64,000 bases of DNA from Eshraghiella sp964576255 (GCA_964576255.1 CAZNUK010000004.1:1-64000); one strand, 5' to 3'. Counted from the first letter of the stretch, positions 49,753 through 57,212 are shown. A program made the numbers and translations. Notes: generated from the letters alone by a model not told the origin.

Positions 49753-50271
49753 ATGGAAATCAAAACAGAGCGACTTATAATTAAACCAATGGGAATGGAA
49801 TTTTTGGAAAGCACACATAAATATGCATCAGATACCGAAAACACTAAGTTTATGATGTCACTTCCAAGTGAAAGCATAGAGGATACAAAAGAGTTTCTTA
49901 TGTACTGTGAGCAGGAATGGAACAAGAAAAAACCTGAAGATTGTGAGTTTGCACTTATAAAAGATGGTATACATATTGGTGGTGTAGGTTTTTCCTTGAA
50001 TGAAGAGTATGATACAGCCAATATAGGCTGGATATTGAATCCTGATTATCACAAATGCGGTTACGCAAGTGAGGCAGCAATTGCCGTTATTAATTATGCA
50101 AAAGAGCATTTAGATATTCACCACGTTATTGCTACCTGTGATACGGAGAATACTGCAAGTGAAAATGTGATGAAAAGAATTGGCTTTACTAAGGTTGATT
50201 GCTATGGCGGTCGTAAAAATAAAAGCTCAGATGAAGAAAGACAAGAATACCTATATGAGCTTTTTGTATAG
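49753..50271 (+). CDS. GNAT family acetyltransferase, RimJ/RimL-like
   Basis: 172 residues, the size of RimJ/RimL-type enzymes. Motifs are IKTERLIIKPMGMEFLES, GGVGFSLNEEYDTANIGWILNPDYHKCGYASEAAIAVINYA (acetyl-CoA loop H-K-C-G-Y-A) and ATCDTENTASENVMKRIGF. Such enzymes acetylate N-termini of proteins or small molecules. SD GAAGGGAG lies upstream. Confidence 0.88.
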   Translation: MEIKTERLIIKPMGMEFLESTHKYASDTENTKFMMSLPSESIEDTKEFLMYCEQEWNKKKPEDCEFALIKDGIHIGGVGFSLNEEYDTANIGWILNPDYHKCGYASEAAIAVINYAKEHLDIHHVIATCDTENTASENVMKRIGFTKVDCYGGRKNKSSDEERQEYLYELFV

Positions 50272-50301
50272 ACTGACTAAATAAAAATGGCAGGTGATGT
50301 T

Positions 50302-51246
50302 ATGGAAATCAAAAAAGTTGCACTTATAGGAGCAGGAGCAGTAGGCGGCTATTTCATATGGGGACTTATGCCTAAGCTTAAAGAGGATTTCTGCGTAATT
50401 GCCAAAGGAGACAGAAAAGCTCGTCTGGCTCGCCAAGGTCTCATTATTAACGGTGAGAGATATTTTCCGACGGTTAAGGAACCGAATGAGGCAGGTGTTG
50501 TGGATTTGATTCTTGTGGCAAGTAAGCAGGATGTGCTTTGTGAAGTTGTAGAAAATATTAAGCCATTGGTTGGAGAAAATACAACAGTTATAAGCCTTCT
50601 AAACGGAGTAAGCTCAGAAGAAATCATAGGCAGCCAGATAGGAATGGAGCATATACTCTATGGGATTATGCGTATTGCGTCTATGCGAGATGGAAATGCA
50701 ATCACCTTTTATCCTGAAATTACCAAGGGAATTTATGTAGGAGAAAAGGGCAAAAATTGCCCTACCGAAAGAGTTTTGGCAGTGGAAGAGCTCTTTAAGG
50801 ATACAGGAATTCGTTACAATTTTGTAGGGGATATTATCAAAGAAATGTGGATGAAATATGCCGGAAATGTTTCGCAAAATCTTCCTCAGGCAATTCTTTC
50901 TGTGGGTTATGGTGCTTACTCTGACAGTTCTCATGTAAATTTCATTGCAAATTGCCTCTGGAAAGAGGTGGCAAGGGTTGCTGCGGCAAAGGGAGTAAAT
51001 ATCCCTGATGAACTAGTTTTGTTTGGTGGATCAAAGCCTGAAGCAAGATTTTCAACCCTGCAGGATTTGGATGCAGGACGTGGTACGGAGATTGAGATTT
51101 TTGCAGGAGATATGATTAGAATGGGCAAGGAATGTGGAATAGAAGTGCCGTATTGCCAATGTGTCTATCATATGATTAAAGCTCTGGAAGAGAAGAATGA
51201 GGGGAAATTTAAGTACGAAATTAATTCACTAAAAATTAACGTATGA
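50302..51246 (+). CDS. Ketopantoate reductase family protein (PanE/ApbA)
   Basis: 314 residues from ATG 50302; an in-frame ATG at 50287 is an alternative, with weak SDs for both. The Rossmann loop is VALIGAGAVGGYFIWGL and the catalytic Lys region is IIKEMWMKYAGNVSQNLPQAI. The C-terminal domain shows the family pattern EARFSTLQDLDAGRGTEIE. PanE reduces 2-dehydropantoate to pantoate with NADPH for CoA synthesis. Paralogues with other substrates are common and no pan gene is nearby. Confidence 0.85.
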   Translation: MEIKKVALIGAGAVGGYFIWGLMPKLKEDFCVIAKGDRKARLARQGLIINGERYFPTVKEPNEAGVVDLILVASKQDVLCEVVENIKPLVGENTTVISLLNGVSSEEIIGSQIGMEHILYGIMRIASMRDGNAITFYPEITKGIYVGEKGKNCPTERVLAVEELFKDTGIRYNFVGDIIKEMWMKYAGNVSQNLPQAILSVGYGAYSDSSHVNFIANCLWKEVARVAAAKGVNIPDELVLFGGSKPEARFSTLQDLDAGRGTEIEIFAGDMIRMGKECGIEVPYCQCVYHMIKALEEKNEGKFKYEINSLKINV

Positions 51247-51275
51247 TTGACATAAAAAACATATTTTTGTATAAT
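51247..51275 (+). promoter_or_regulatory. Full-consensus promoter of the repeat RNA
   Basis: TTGACA (51247-51252), 17 bp, TATAAT (51270-51275). The start site should be near 51282, at the first hairpin. Confidence 0.85.
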
Positions 51276-51281
51276 AATGTT

Positions 51282-51475
51282 AGAAGAAAAGCGTGCTTTT
51301 CTAGTGGGCTAACACTTTAATCTGATATGTTTGTCAATCATGTGATTGACCGTTGGCGGACAACACTAAAATCCGATATTTATACCAACAATTGTTGGTC
51401 GTTGGCAGACAACACTAAAATTAGCCGCAAAGAGAGAGTATGTAGCACAATGGTGCTATTGCTCTCTCTTTAAAT
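51282..51475 (+). ncRNA. Tandem-hairpin repeat RNA, candidate type III-like antitoxin
   Basis: A ~190-nt RNA is predicted between a consensus promoter and a terminator. It holds three palindromic hairpins of unrelated sequence: AGAAAAGC/GCTTTTCT (51285-51302), GTCAATCA/TGATTGAC (51333-51350) and ACCAACAA/TTGTTGGT (51384-51399), with centres 48 and 50 nt apart. The two later ones are each followed by the box CGTTGGCRGACAACACTAAA (51351-51372 and 51400-51421, 21 of 22 identical). A shorter form, GGGCTAACACTTTAATCTGA, follows the first. There is no ORF. This promoter-repeats-terminator-toxin order is that of ToxI-type RNAs. Confidence 0.6.
51429..51475 (+). terminator. Terminator between repeat RNA and toxin-like gene
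   Basis: AAGAGAGAG (51430-51438) pairs with CTCTCTCTT (51462-51470), with inner GTAGCAC/GGTGCTAT pairing, then TTAAATTT. Partial read-through would express the downstream gene. Confidence 0.75.
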
Positions 51476-51500
51476 TTATGGAGGGAGTGTAAGTAATACT

Positions 51501-52154
51501 ATGAAATTTACGAAAGAAGATGCAAGAAGAAGGGTACTAAATTGTGCTAAACAATATAGACTAAAACTTTTAGATAAAAAATTACTTATTATTTATCGTG
51601 AAAGACAAGATAATTCAATTCATTATATGGAAGTGGAATTTCATAAAAGAAATTACCAACATTTGACGGGGCTTGAATTGATAGATGAGGATGGAGATGT
51701 TATACATCATCAGTCTAATAATTTTTATAGAAAATGTATAGAAAATAAGTTGAAATTGGATGAATTTCAATTTAAGCAAGATGGTACAACACATTTGAAA
51801 CTTGCGGCTCTACCTATGCTAATGGATGTTACAAAGATTACAAAAATCACCGGTGATTATAATGGTGTAAGGCCATATCTTTTTGTTGATAAAGTTATGG
51901 GCGGTGTTAATTTCTGCCTTGGTTTGAGTAAAGAAGATGATGTGTATGTTCCTTCATCCGCATTGCTTGAGGATATCAAGAAGCTAACATATGCACCTTC
52001 GCAAGTTCTTGCAATATTGGAAAAAAATATTAATGAAGATATATATTGTACAGTTAAGCATGTTGCTAAAGGCTTGAATCTTAAGAAGTTATCATTGCCA
52101 GAAGCAATTGGTAAAATAATTAATCTAGATAATTATACTTTTAAAGGAAAATAA
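51501..52154 (+). CDS. PBECR4-like (BECR-fold) putative RNase, candidate toxin
   Basis: 217 residues. The sequence pattern IHYMEVEFHKRNYQHLTGLEL, NNFYRKCIENKLKLDEFQFK, DGTTHLKLAALPMLMDV, ITGDYNGVRPYLFVDKVMGG, YVPSSALLEDIK and VKHVAKGL resembles what I recall of PBECR4 domains. These are predicted nucleases of the barnase-EndoU-colicin E5/D-RelE fold found in phage and mobile-element proteins. SD GGAGGGAG (51480-51487) is 13 nt from the ATG, unusually far. It lies behind a repeat RNA and terminator, the layout of type III toxin genes. Active-site residues cannot be assigned by eye. Confidence 0.6.
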   Translation: MKFTKEDARRRVLNCAKQYRLKLLDKKLLIIYRERQDNSIHYMEVEFHKRNYQHLTGLELIDEDGDVIHHQSNNFYRKCIENKLKLDEFQFKQDGTTHLKLAALPMLMDVTKITKITGDYNGVRPYLFVDKVMGGVNFCLGLSKEDDVYVPSSALLEDIKKLTYAPSQVLAILEKNINEDIYCTVKHVAKGLNLKKLSLPEAIGKIINLDNYTFKGK

Positions 52155-52165
52155 GGGATGGTTTT

Positions 52166-52621
52166 ATGCAAATCACAGACGGAAAAAACTACATATCAGA
52201 AATAAAAGAACTAATCCTAGAATACACCAACAGCCTTGGCAGAGATTTATCTTTTCAGTGTCTGGATGAAGAACTTTCTAATCCGGCTATGAAATACACT
52301 CCGCCTCAGGGTGAGATACTTGTTTCTATTGATGGCAATGAGGTTGTGGGTATGGTTGCTTACCATAGGCATTCGGATACCCGTTGCGAGATGAAAAGAC
52401 TATATGTGAAGCAGGAGGCAAGAAAACATCACATAGGTGAAATGTTGGTTAGGGAAATTCTGATTCACGCAATACGTGCCAGTTATACGGAGATGGTGCT
52501 TGATACAATCAAGCCGTTGACAGCGGCAATTAATTTGTACAAAAAGTTTGGATTTAAGGAATGTGATGCATATTATAACAATCCGATGGAGGATGTTATA
52601 TATATGAAAAGAGAATTATGA
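52166..52621 (+). CDS. GNAT family N-acetyltransferase
   Basis: 151 residues. A typical single-domain GNAT: LVSIDGNEVVGMVAYHRH, CEMKRLYVKQEARKHHIGEMLVREIL (acetyl-CoA loop A-R-K-H-H-I-G) and LYKKFGFKECDAYYNNPMEDVIYMKREL at the C-terminus. Substrate unknown. It follows the PBECR4-like gene by 11 bp and may be co-transcribed with it. Confidence 0.88.
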   Translation: MQITDGKNYISEIKELILEYTNSLGRDLSFQCLDEELSNPAMKYTPPQGEILVSIDGNEVVGMVAYHRHSDTRCEMKRLYVKQEARKHHIGEMLVREILIHAIRASYTEMVLDTIKPLTAAINLYKKFGFKECDAYYNNPMEDVIYMKREL

Positions 52622-52630
52622 TAATTTTTC

Positions 52631-52658
52631 TTGTAAATTAGTCTGTTTCTGTTATAAT
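52631..52658 (+). promoter_or_regulatory. Promoter of antisense RNA, cassette 2
   Basis: TTGTAA (52631-52636), 16 bp, TATAAT (52653-52658). Confidence 0.75.
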
Positions 52659-52664
52659 GAAATT

Positions 52665-52748
52665 AGAAAAAGGCAATCGCCACAGAGTGGTTGACCAAGT
52701 TAGAAAGCAAAATCTCCCCTACTCGTCAAAGTACAGGGGAGGTTTTGT
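52665..52748 (+). ncRNA. Putative antisense antitoxin RNA, cassette 2
   Basis: This ~84-nt RNA matches cassette 1: it shares GGCAA(T/C)CGCCACAGAGTGG and the terminator CTCCCCT (52714-52720) with AGGGGAG (52735-52741) and loop ..CAAAGTAC, followed by TTTTGTTTT. It ends 7 bp from the stop of the second holin-like toxin on the other strand. Confidence 0.65.
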
Positions 52749-52754
52749 TTTATG

Positions 52755-52844
52755 TTAGTGACATATCAAGTAAATGAACGTCAGCAGTGCCAAAAGAAAC
52801 ATTCCAAAAGACATCAAGTCCTTAAAGTCGAATTTTTTCTTCAT
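52755..52844 (-). CDS. Holin-like type I toxin peptide, copy 2
   Basis: 29 residues from ATG (52842-52844), 6 nt after SD GGAGGTG (52851-52857, minus strand). The sequence is MKKKFDFKDLMSFGMFLLAL then LTFIYLICH, with the FGMFLLALLTF helix typical of holin-like toxins. The palindrome ATTCTATGTAGAAT (52858-52871) is at the same place as in copy 1. Upstream of the palindrome the homology to copy 1 ends in NUDIX coding sequence, and no clear toxin promoter is seen, so this copy may be silent. Confidence 0.65.
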   Translation of the reverse strand: MKKKFDFKDLMSFGMFLLALLTFIYLICH

Positions 52845-52869
52845 GGGCATCACCTCCATTCTATGTAGA

Positions 52870-53235
52870 ATGAGGGGAGATTACTATTACATGATTGGCG
52901 GTGGGGTTTGGTTAGGCGAAACATCTAAGACCTGTATTGAGCGAGAGGTTTTTGAAGAAACAGGCATTACTGCAAAAGCTGACCACCTTGCAGTGGTATG
53001 TGAAAACTTTTTTAAGGGCAGTGGTGGTAACATTGATGGGCTTGATTGTCACACTCTGGAATTTTATTATTATATGAAAATTATGGATAAGGATTTAAGT
53101 GTTTGCAAGAATAAGACGGATATGGGAGAAGACCTTGTATGGCTACCGATAGAAGATATTGAAAAGAGCAGTATTAAGCCGTCTTTTATCAGCGAACGGA
53201 TTGATGAAATTGTGAATGGAAAAGCATATTATTGA
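52870..53235 (+). pseudogene. NUDIX hydrolase, 5'-truncated at the toxin cassette junction
   Basis: About 121 residues from ATG 52870 or 114 from 52891. It starts MRGDYYYMIGGGVWLGETSK and runs through the Nudix box GGGVWLGETSKTCIEREVFEETG with all catalytic positions (GX5EX7REUXEEXGU). The first beta strands of the fold, normally ~25 residues before this point, are missing and replaced by the toxin/antisense cassette. A longer frame from 52774 merely reads through the antisense of the toxin gene. NUDIX enzymes cleave nucleoside diphosphate derivatives. This copy is probably inactive or unstable. Confidence 0.7.
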
Positions 53236-53266
53236 AGAAAGAGACAGATAAGTGGAGTGAGAAAAT

Positions 53267-53902
53267 ATGAGATACAAAAACGTGTACTTTATTAACGGAA
53301 CTGCATATGCCGGAAAATCAACCATGGTAAAGCTTTTGGCTGAAAAATATAATGGTATAGCCTGTGAAGAAAACTATCATGATTCAAAACTTTCTGATTT
53401 GGATAGTGAGAAATTTCCGGGGTTGACATACACAAGAGATATGGTAGATTGGCGTGATTTTATCAGAAGAACTCCGGATGAATATGAAAAATGGATTAAG
53501 CAAACTAATAAGGAATGTGCAATTTTGGAATTGGAAATTCTGGACGACTTATCCAAGCAGGATAAATTAATATTTGTGGATACTAATATTTCAACAGAAG
53601 TTCTAGCTGAAATATCGGATAAAGACCATGTTTTGATTATGTTAGCAGACCCGAAGATTTCTGTTAATAGGTTTTTTGAAAGATCTGACAGAGAAAAGCA
53701 ATTTTTGTATAAATTGTTATTGCAGGAAGAAAATCCGGAAAAAGCATTGGATAATTTCAGAGAGTGTTTAAAACGAGTTAATTCAGATGAAATATATAAT
53801 TATTTTCTAAATTCAGGGTTTAACGTGATTTTAAGAGATGAAAACAGAACAAAAGAAGAAACGCTTATTCTGGTAGAGAAATTATTTAACTTGAAAAAAT
53901 AA
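53267..53902 (+). CDS. P-loop kinase-like ATPase
   Basis: 211 residues. Walker A is GTAYAGKST (~11-19) at the N-terminus, in the FINGTAYAGKSTMVKLLAEKY context of shikimate/adenylate-kinase-like P-loop proteins. A second conserved strand is KLIFVDTNIS, and LADPKISVNRFFERSDREKQF may be the lid with basic residues. It is probably a small-molecule kinase; substrate unknown. SD GGAGTGAG precedes the ATG. Confidence 0.75.
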   Translation: MRYKNVYFINGTAYAGKSTMVKLLAEKYNGIACEENYHDSKLSDLDSEKFPGLTYTRDMVDWRDFIRRTPDEYEKWIKQTNKECAILELEILDDLSKQDKLIFVDTNISTEVLAEISDKDHVLIMLADPKISVNRFFERSDREKQFLYKLLLQEENPEKALDNFRECLKRVNSDEIYNYFLNSGFNVILRDENRTKEETLILVEKLFNLKK

Positions 53903-53917
53903 ATGCGGAGAATCAAT

Positions 53918-54280
53918 ATGAAATTAAAAAACATTTTATTAGTTGTAAAAGACATTGAGAAATCAAGACAGTTTTATCATGACCTATTTGGGCTCACCAT
54001 GATTCTGGATAATAACGGTAATATGATTTTAACAGAAGGTCTGGTGCTTCAGGATGAGAGAATTTGGAGGGAGTTTCTTGGAAAGGATATAATTCCGAAA
54101 AACAATTCCTGCGAGCTTTATTTTGAGGAAAAGGATATAGAAGCATTTGTATGTAAAGTGGAAAAGCTTTACCCTTCAATTCAATATGTTAATAAGCTTA
54201 TGACTCACAGCTGGGGACAAAAGGTAGTCCGTTTTTATGATTTGGATGGAAATTTGATTGAGGTAGGGACACCAATATGA
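53918..54280 (+). CDS. VOC-family (glyoxalase/bleomycin-resistance-like) protein
   Basis: 120 residues from ATG 53918 (SD CGGAGA); an in-frame ATG at 53903 contains that SD and is less likely. A two-module VOC fold: LKNILLVVKDIEKSRQFYHDLFGL, then CELYFEEKDIEAFVCKVEKL and WGQKVVRFYDLDGNLIEVGTP with the C-terminal metal Glu. Substrate unknown. It overlaps the next gene by 4 bp. Confidence 0.85.
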   Translation: MKLKNILLVVKDIEKSRQFYHDLFGLTMILDNNGNMILTEGLVLQDERIWREFLGKDIIPKNNSCELYFEEKDIEAFVCKVEKLYPSIQYVNKLMTHSWGQKVVRFYDLDGNLIEVGTPI

Positions 54281-54753
54281 AACAAGAAAAAACCAATGTA
54301 ATGCGTATTTTGGAACAAAATATAATAGCTTACGAAAGCCATACCTATGATTCCACACAAGCAATCAGTGGTATGGAAGTGGCGGCTGTGCTTAACGAGA
54401 ATCCGGAGCAGGTATTTAAGACCTTGGTTACAGTGGGAGCTTCTAAGCAAAACTATGTGTTTGTGGTTCCGGTGTGTAATGAATTGAATCTCAAAAAGGC
54501 CGCCAAGGCAGTTGGCGAAAAAAATATTGAGATGATTAAATCCAAAGAACTTCTTTTGTTGACCGGATATATTCATGGGGGATGTTCGCCGATAGGCATG
54601 AAAAAATTGTTTACAACTGTTATTGATGAGACAGCGGTGTTGTACGATACGATTATTTTTAGTGGTGGTAAAATTGGATATCAAGTGGAGCTTAGTGTGG
54701 AGGATTTGAATAAAGTAATTCCATTTACTTTGCAGGACATTATTATGGATTAG
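54277..54753 (+). CDS. ybaK: Cys-tRNA(Pro) deacylase (YbaK/EbsC family)
   Basis: 158 residues, the full length of YbaK-type trans-editing deacylases, which hydrolyse mischarged Cys-tRNA-Pro. Family signatures are NIIAYESHTYD, VAAVLNENPEQVFKTLVTVG, YVFVVPVCNELNLKKAAKAVGEKNIEMI and YIHGGCSPIGMKKLFTTVIDE. The start overlaps the VOC gene by 4 bp (ATGA). A second, internally shortened relative lies at 54822. Confidence 0.9.
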   Translation: MKQEKTNVMRILEQNIIAYESHTYDSTQAISGMEVAAVLNENPEQVFKTLVTVGASKQNYVFVVPVCNELNLKKAAKAVGEKNIEMIKSKELLLLTGYIHGGCSPIGMKKLFTTVIDETAVLYDTIIFSGGKIGYQVELSVEDLNKVIPFTLQDIIMD

Positions 54754-54821
54754 CGCAAAATTAATTGATATTGATAGTGGAGTAACTTATAATATTTATG
54801 TGGAAAGAATGGTGAAATAAT

Positions 54822-55139
54822 ATGGCAATTGATAAAGTAAAAGAATATTTCAAAACGATTGGAATTGACAATCGCAAATACAAAGCACAATTTAATACCA
54901 AAGCCAAAATGTTGGCATTTGAAGAAGCGGAGCCTCTTATCGGTCACGCAGTAGGAGGCGTATGTCCTTTTGCTGTTAATGATGGAGTGGAGGTATATCT
55001 TGATGAATCCTTAAAAAGATTTGATACGGTATTTCCTGCCTGTGGCAGCGCCAATAGTGCTATAGAGCTTTCCATAAGCGAATTGGAAAAATATTCGAAT
55101 TGCATAACTTGGGTTGATGTATGTAAAATAACAGTATAA
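54822..55139 (+). CDS. YbaK-like deacylase with internal deletion
   Basis: 105 residues, about 50 short of the family. Residues 1-18 (MAIDKVKEYFKTIGIDNR) match the N-terminal helix of Firmicute YbaK/EbsC proteins. Residues 19-105 match their second half (KYKAQFNTKAKMLAFEEAE, GHAVGGVCPFAVNDGVEVYL, FPACGSANSAIELSISELEK). The intervening strands with the conserved lysine region are missing, and the reading frame is preserved. The SD is weak. It may be a decaying gene or a shortened variant; editing activity is doubtful. Confidence 0.7.
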   Translation: MAIDKVKEYFKTIGIDNRKYKAQFNTKAKMLAFEEAEPLIGHAVGGVCPFAVNDGVEVYLDESLKRFDTVFPACGSANSAIELSISELEKYSNCITWVDVCKITV

Positions 55140-55153
55140 GGAGATTTATAACT

Positions 55154-56323
55154 ATGAATATTACAGACAGCATTAAATACATTGGTGTTAATGACCACCA
55201 AATTGATTTATTTGAAGGACAATATGAAGTGCCTAATGGAATGGCATATAATTCCTATGCCATAATTGATGACAGAATTGCCATTATGGATTCTGTGGAT
55301 GCCAACTTTACGGATGAATGGCTTGATAACATCAAGTCTGTTTTGGGAGACAGAAAGCCGGATTACTTAATCGTTCAGCATATGGAGCCGGATCATTCTG
55401 CTAATATTGCTAATTTTGTAAAAGCCTATCCTGAGGCAAAAATTGTGTCATCGGCAATGTCTTTTGTTATGATGAAGCAGTTTTTTGGTACTGATTTTCA
55501 GGACAAAAAGATTGTTGTGGGCGAGGGGGATACTTTATCCCTTGGAAGTCATAATTTGACTTTCGTAACTGCTCCTATGGTTCATTGGCCTGAGGTTATT
55601 ATGACCTATGACAGCACAGACAAGGTGCTTTTCTCAGCGGACGGATTTGGTAAGTTTGGTGCTCTTGATGTCAAAGAGGATTGGGCTTGTGAAGCAAGAC
55701 GTTACTATATAGGAATTGTTGGTAAGTATGGTATGCAGGTGCAGAATCTTTTGAAAAAGGCAGCGACTATGGATATTCATAAAATCTGTCCATTGCACGG
55801 ACCAATACTTACAGAGAATCTGGAGTATTATCTTAATCTCTATAATATCTGGTCAAGCTATGGCGTAGAGACAGAGGGTATTGTGATTGCCTATACTTCA
55901 GTGTACGGCAATACTAAGAAAGCAGTAATGAAGTTAGCGGATATGCTTAAGGCAAAGGGCTGCCCTAAGGTTGTAGTTAATGACCTTGCAAGATGTGATA
56001 TGGCTGAGGCTGTTGAGGATGCCTTCAGATATGGCAAAATCGTCTTGGCAACCACTACTTATAATGCAGAGATATTCCCATTTATGCGTGAATTTATTAA
56101 CCACCTTACGGAGCATAATTTCCAGAACAGAATGGTTGCTTTTATTGAAAATGGTACTTGGGCACCAACAGCAGCGAGAGTTATGCAGGGAATGTTAGAG
56201 AAGTGCAAAAATCTCACATATGCTGATACAATCGTGAAAATAATGTCAGCATTGAACGAAGAAAGTAATGCACAGCTTGAAAAATTAGCAGATGAACTTT
56301 GTAAGGATTATAGAAATGAGTAA
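55154..56323 (+). CDS. Flavodiiron protein (FprA-type oxygen/NO reductase)
   Basis: 389 residues. The N-terminal metallo-beta-lactamase-like domain carries the diiron ligands HMEPDH (~76-81), the His in MVHWPEV, Asp in FSADGFG and His in CPLHGPIL. The C-terminal ~140 residues are a flavodoxin domain (IAYTSVYGNTKKAV, ATTTYNAEIFPFM). These enzymes reduce oxygen to water or NO to N2O and protect strict anaerobes. SD AAGGAGA precedes the ATG. The stop overlaps the next gene by 8 bp. Confidence 0.95.
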   Translation: MNITDSIKYIGVNDHQIDLFEGQYEVPNGMAYNSYAIIDDRIAIMDSVDANFTDEWLDNIKSVLGDRKPDYLIVQHMEPDHSANIANFVKAYPEAKIVSSAMSFVMMKQFFGTDFQDKKIVVGEGDTLSLGSHNLTFVTAPMVHWPEVIMTYDSTDKVLFSADGFGKFGALDVKEDWACEARRYYIGIVGKYGMQVQNLLKKAATMDIHKICPLHGPILTENLEYYLNLYNIWSSYGVETEGIVIAYTSVYGNTKKAVMKLADMLKAKGCPKVVVNDLARCDMAEAVEDAFRYGKIVLATTTYNAEIFPFMREFINHLTEHNFQNRMVAFIENGTWAPTAARVMQGMLEKCKNLTYADTIVKIMSALNEESNAQLEKLADELCKDYRNE

Positions 56324-57047
56324 AAACAAAAAAAGAGTAATAATTATAGCTTCTATAGTTGCCGTTATCGGCATTATATTTGGCGTGTGTGCAATTTATG
56401 TCAATGATTATTATAGAGCGGATATGGAGGCTATCAGCAATTTTAAACCATCCAATCCGGTTGTGGAGAAAACCTTGGAAGACGGCACAATGGTTTTTGG
56501 AGATGAGGATTCCCAATATGGTTTTATCTTTTATCCCGGTGGTAAGGTGGAGTATATCGCATACACTGCACTTATGCGAGAAATTGCAGCCAATGATGTG
56601 TTATGTGTGCTTGTAGAGATGCCTTTTAATCTTGCTGTTTTGGATATTAATGCAGCAGAAGGAATACAGGAGCAATATCCTAATGTGCAAAATTGGTACA
56701 TCGGCGGACATTCTCTTGGTGGTTCCATGGCAGCATCTTATTTGGGAGATAATGTGGATGAATATGAAGGATTGATTTTACTTGGTTCTTATCCTACAGA
56801 GGATTTGTCTGACAGCGATGTGGAGGTATTGTCCATCTATGGTAGTGAGGATAAGGTTTTGAATGCTTCCAAATATGAGAAGAATGCATCAAATCTTCCG
56901 TCAGATTTTACAGAGATAATTATTGAGGGAGGTTGTCATGCTTATTTTGGAATGTATGGTGTACAGGATGGGGATGGAATGCCGAGTATAAGTAATGAGG
57001 AACAGATATATCAGACAGCGGAATTGATAAATAAGTTTTTACAATAA
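56316..57047 (+). CDS. Membrane-anchored alpha/beta hydrolase
   Basis: 243 residues from ATG 56316 (SD AAGGA at 56303-56307). An N-terminal transmembrane anchor (~8-30, IIIASIVAVIGIIFGVCAIYV) precedes an extracellular alpha/beta-hydrolase_5-type domain. The nucleophile elbow is GGHSLGGSMAA (Ser ~133), the acid is in IYGSEDKVLN and the His in EGGCHAYFGMYG. Substrate unknown. It is coupled to the flavodiiron gene by an 8-bp overlap. Confidence 0.85.
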   Translation: MSKNKKRVIIIASIVAVIGIIFGVCAIYVNDYYRADMEAISNFKPSNPVVEKTLEDGTMVFGDEDSQYGFIFYPGGKVEYIAYTALMREIAANDVLCVLVEMPFNLAVLDINAAEGIQEQYPNVQNWYIGGHSLGGSMAASYLGDNVDEYEGLILLGSYPTEDLSDSDVEVLSIYGSEDKVLNASKYEKNASNLPSDFTEIIIEGGCHAYFGMYGVQDGDGMPSISNEEQIYQTAELINKFLQ

Positions 57048-57102
57048 TTGTAAGATTTATAAAAAAATTTCTTAATTACCCGTGCTGACAGAGTGGTTTT
57101 TC

Positions 57103-57171
57103 GGCGTTCGGCGTCAAAAATCAGGCGTTCGGCGTACTCCTATTGTTTTTTTGGCTGGAATTTTCTAAAGT
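57103..57171 (+). promoter_or_regulatory. LytTR-type direct-repeat operator and agrD promoter
   Basis: Two perfect 12-bp direct repeats GGCGTTCGGCGT lie at 57103-57114 and 57124-57135, 21 bp start to start. That equals two 9-bp sites with a 12-bp gap, as in AgrA/LytTR operators. They are followed at 8 bp by the promoter TTGTTT (57143-57148), 17 bp, TAAAGT (57166-57171). The placement directly upstream of the -35 suits activation by the response regulator encoded at 61509. Confidence 0.75.
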
Positions 57172-57212
57172 AGAGCTGTAAGCTTACAAATTTACAGAAG
57201 GAGGAAGTTTCA

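Noticed and set aside
51285..51421. Regular ~49-nt repeats considered as a CRISPR array
   Set aside because: The repeated parts are hairpins of changing sequence with only a ~20-nt conserved box, just three units, no uniform repeat/spacer structure and no cas genes; promoter and terminator enclose it as one RNA.
52774..52869. N-terminal extension of the NUDIX frame from 52774
   Set aside because: This part is the antisense of the holin-like toxin ORF and its SD; it is chance coding.
57103..57135. Two identical 12-bp repeats as a CRISPR or recombination site
   Set aside because: Only two copies, 21-bp period and position before a promoter fit a regulator operator better.
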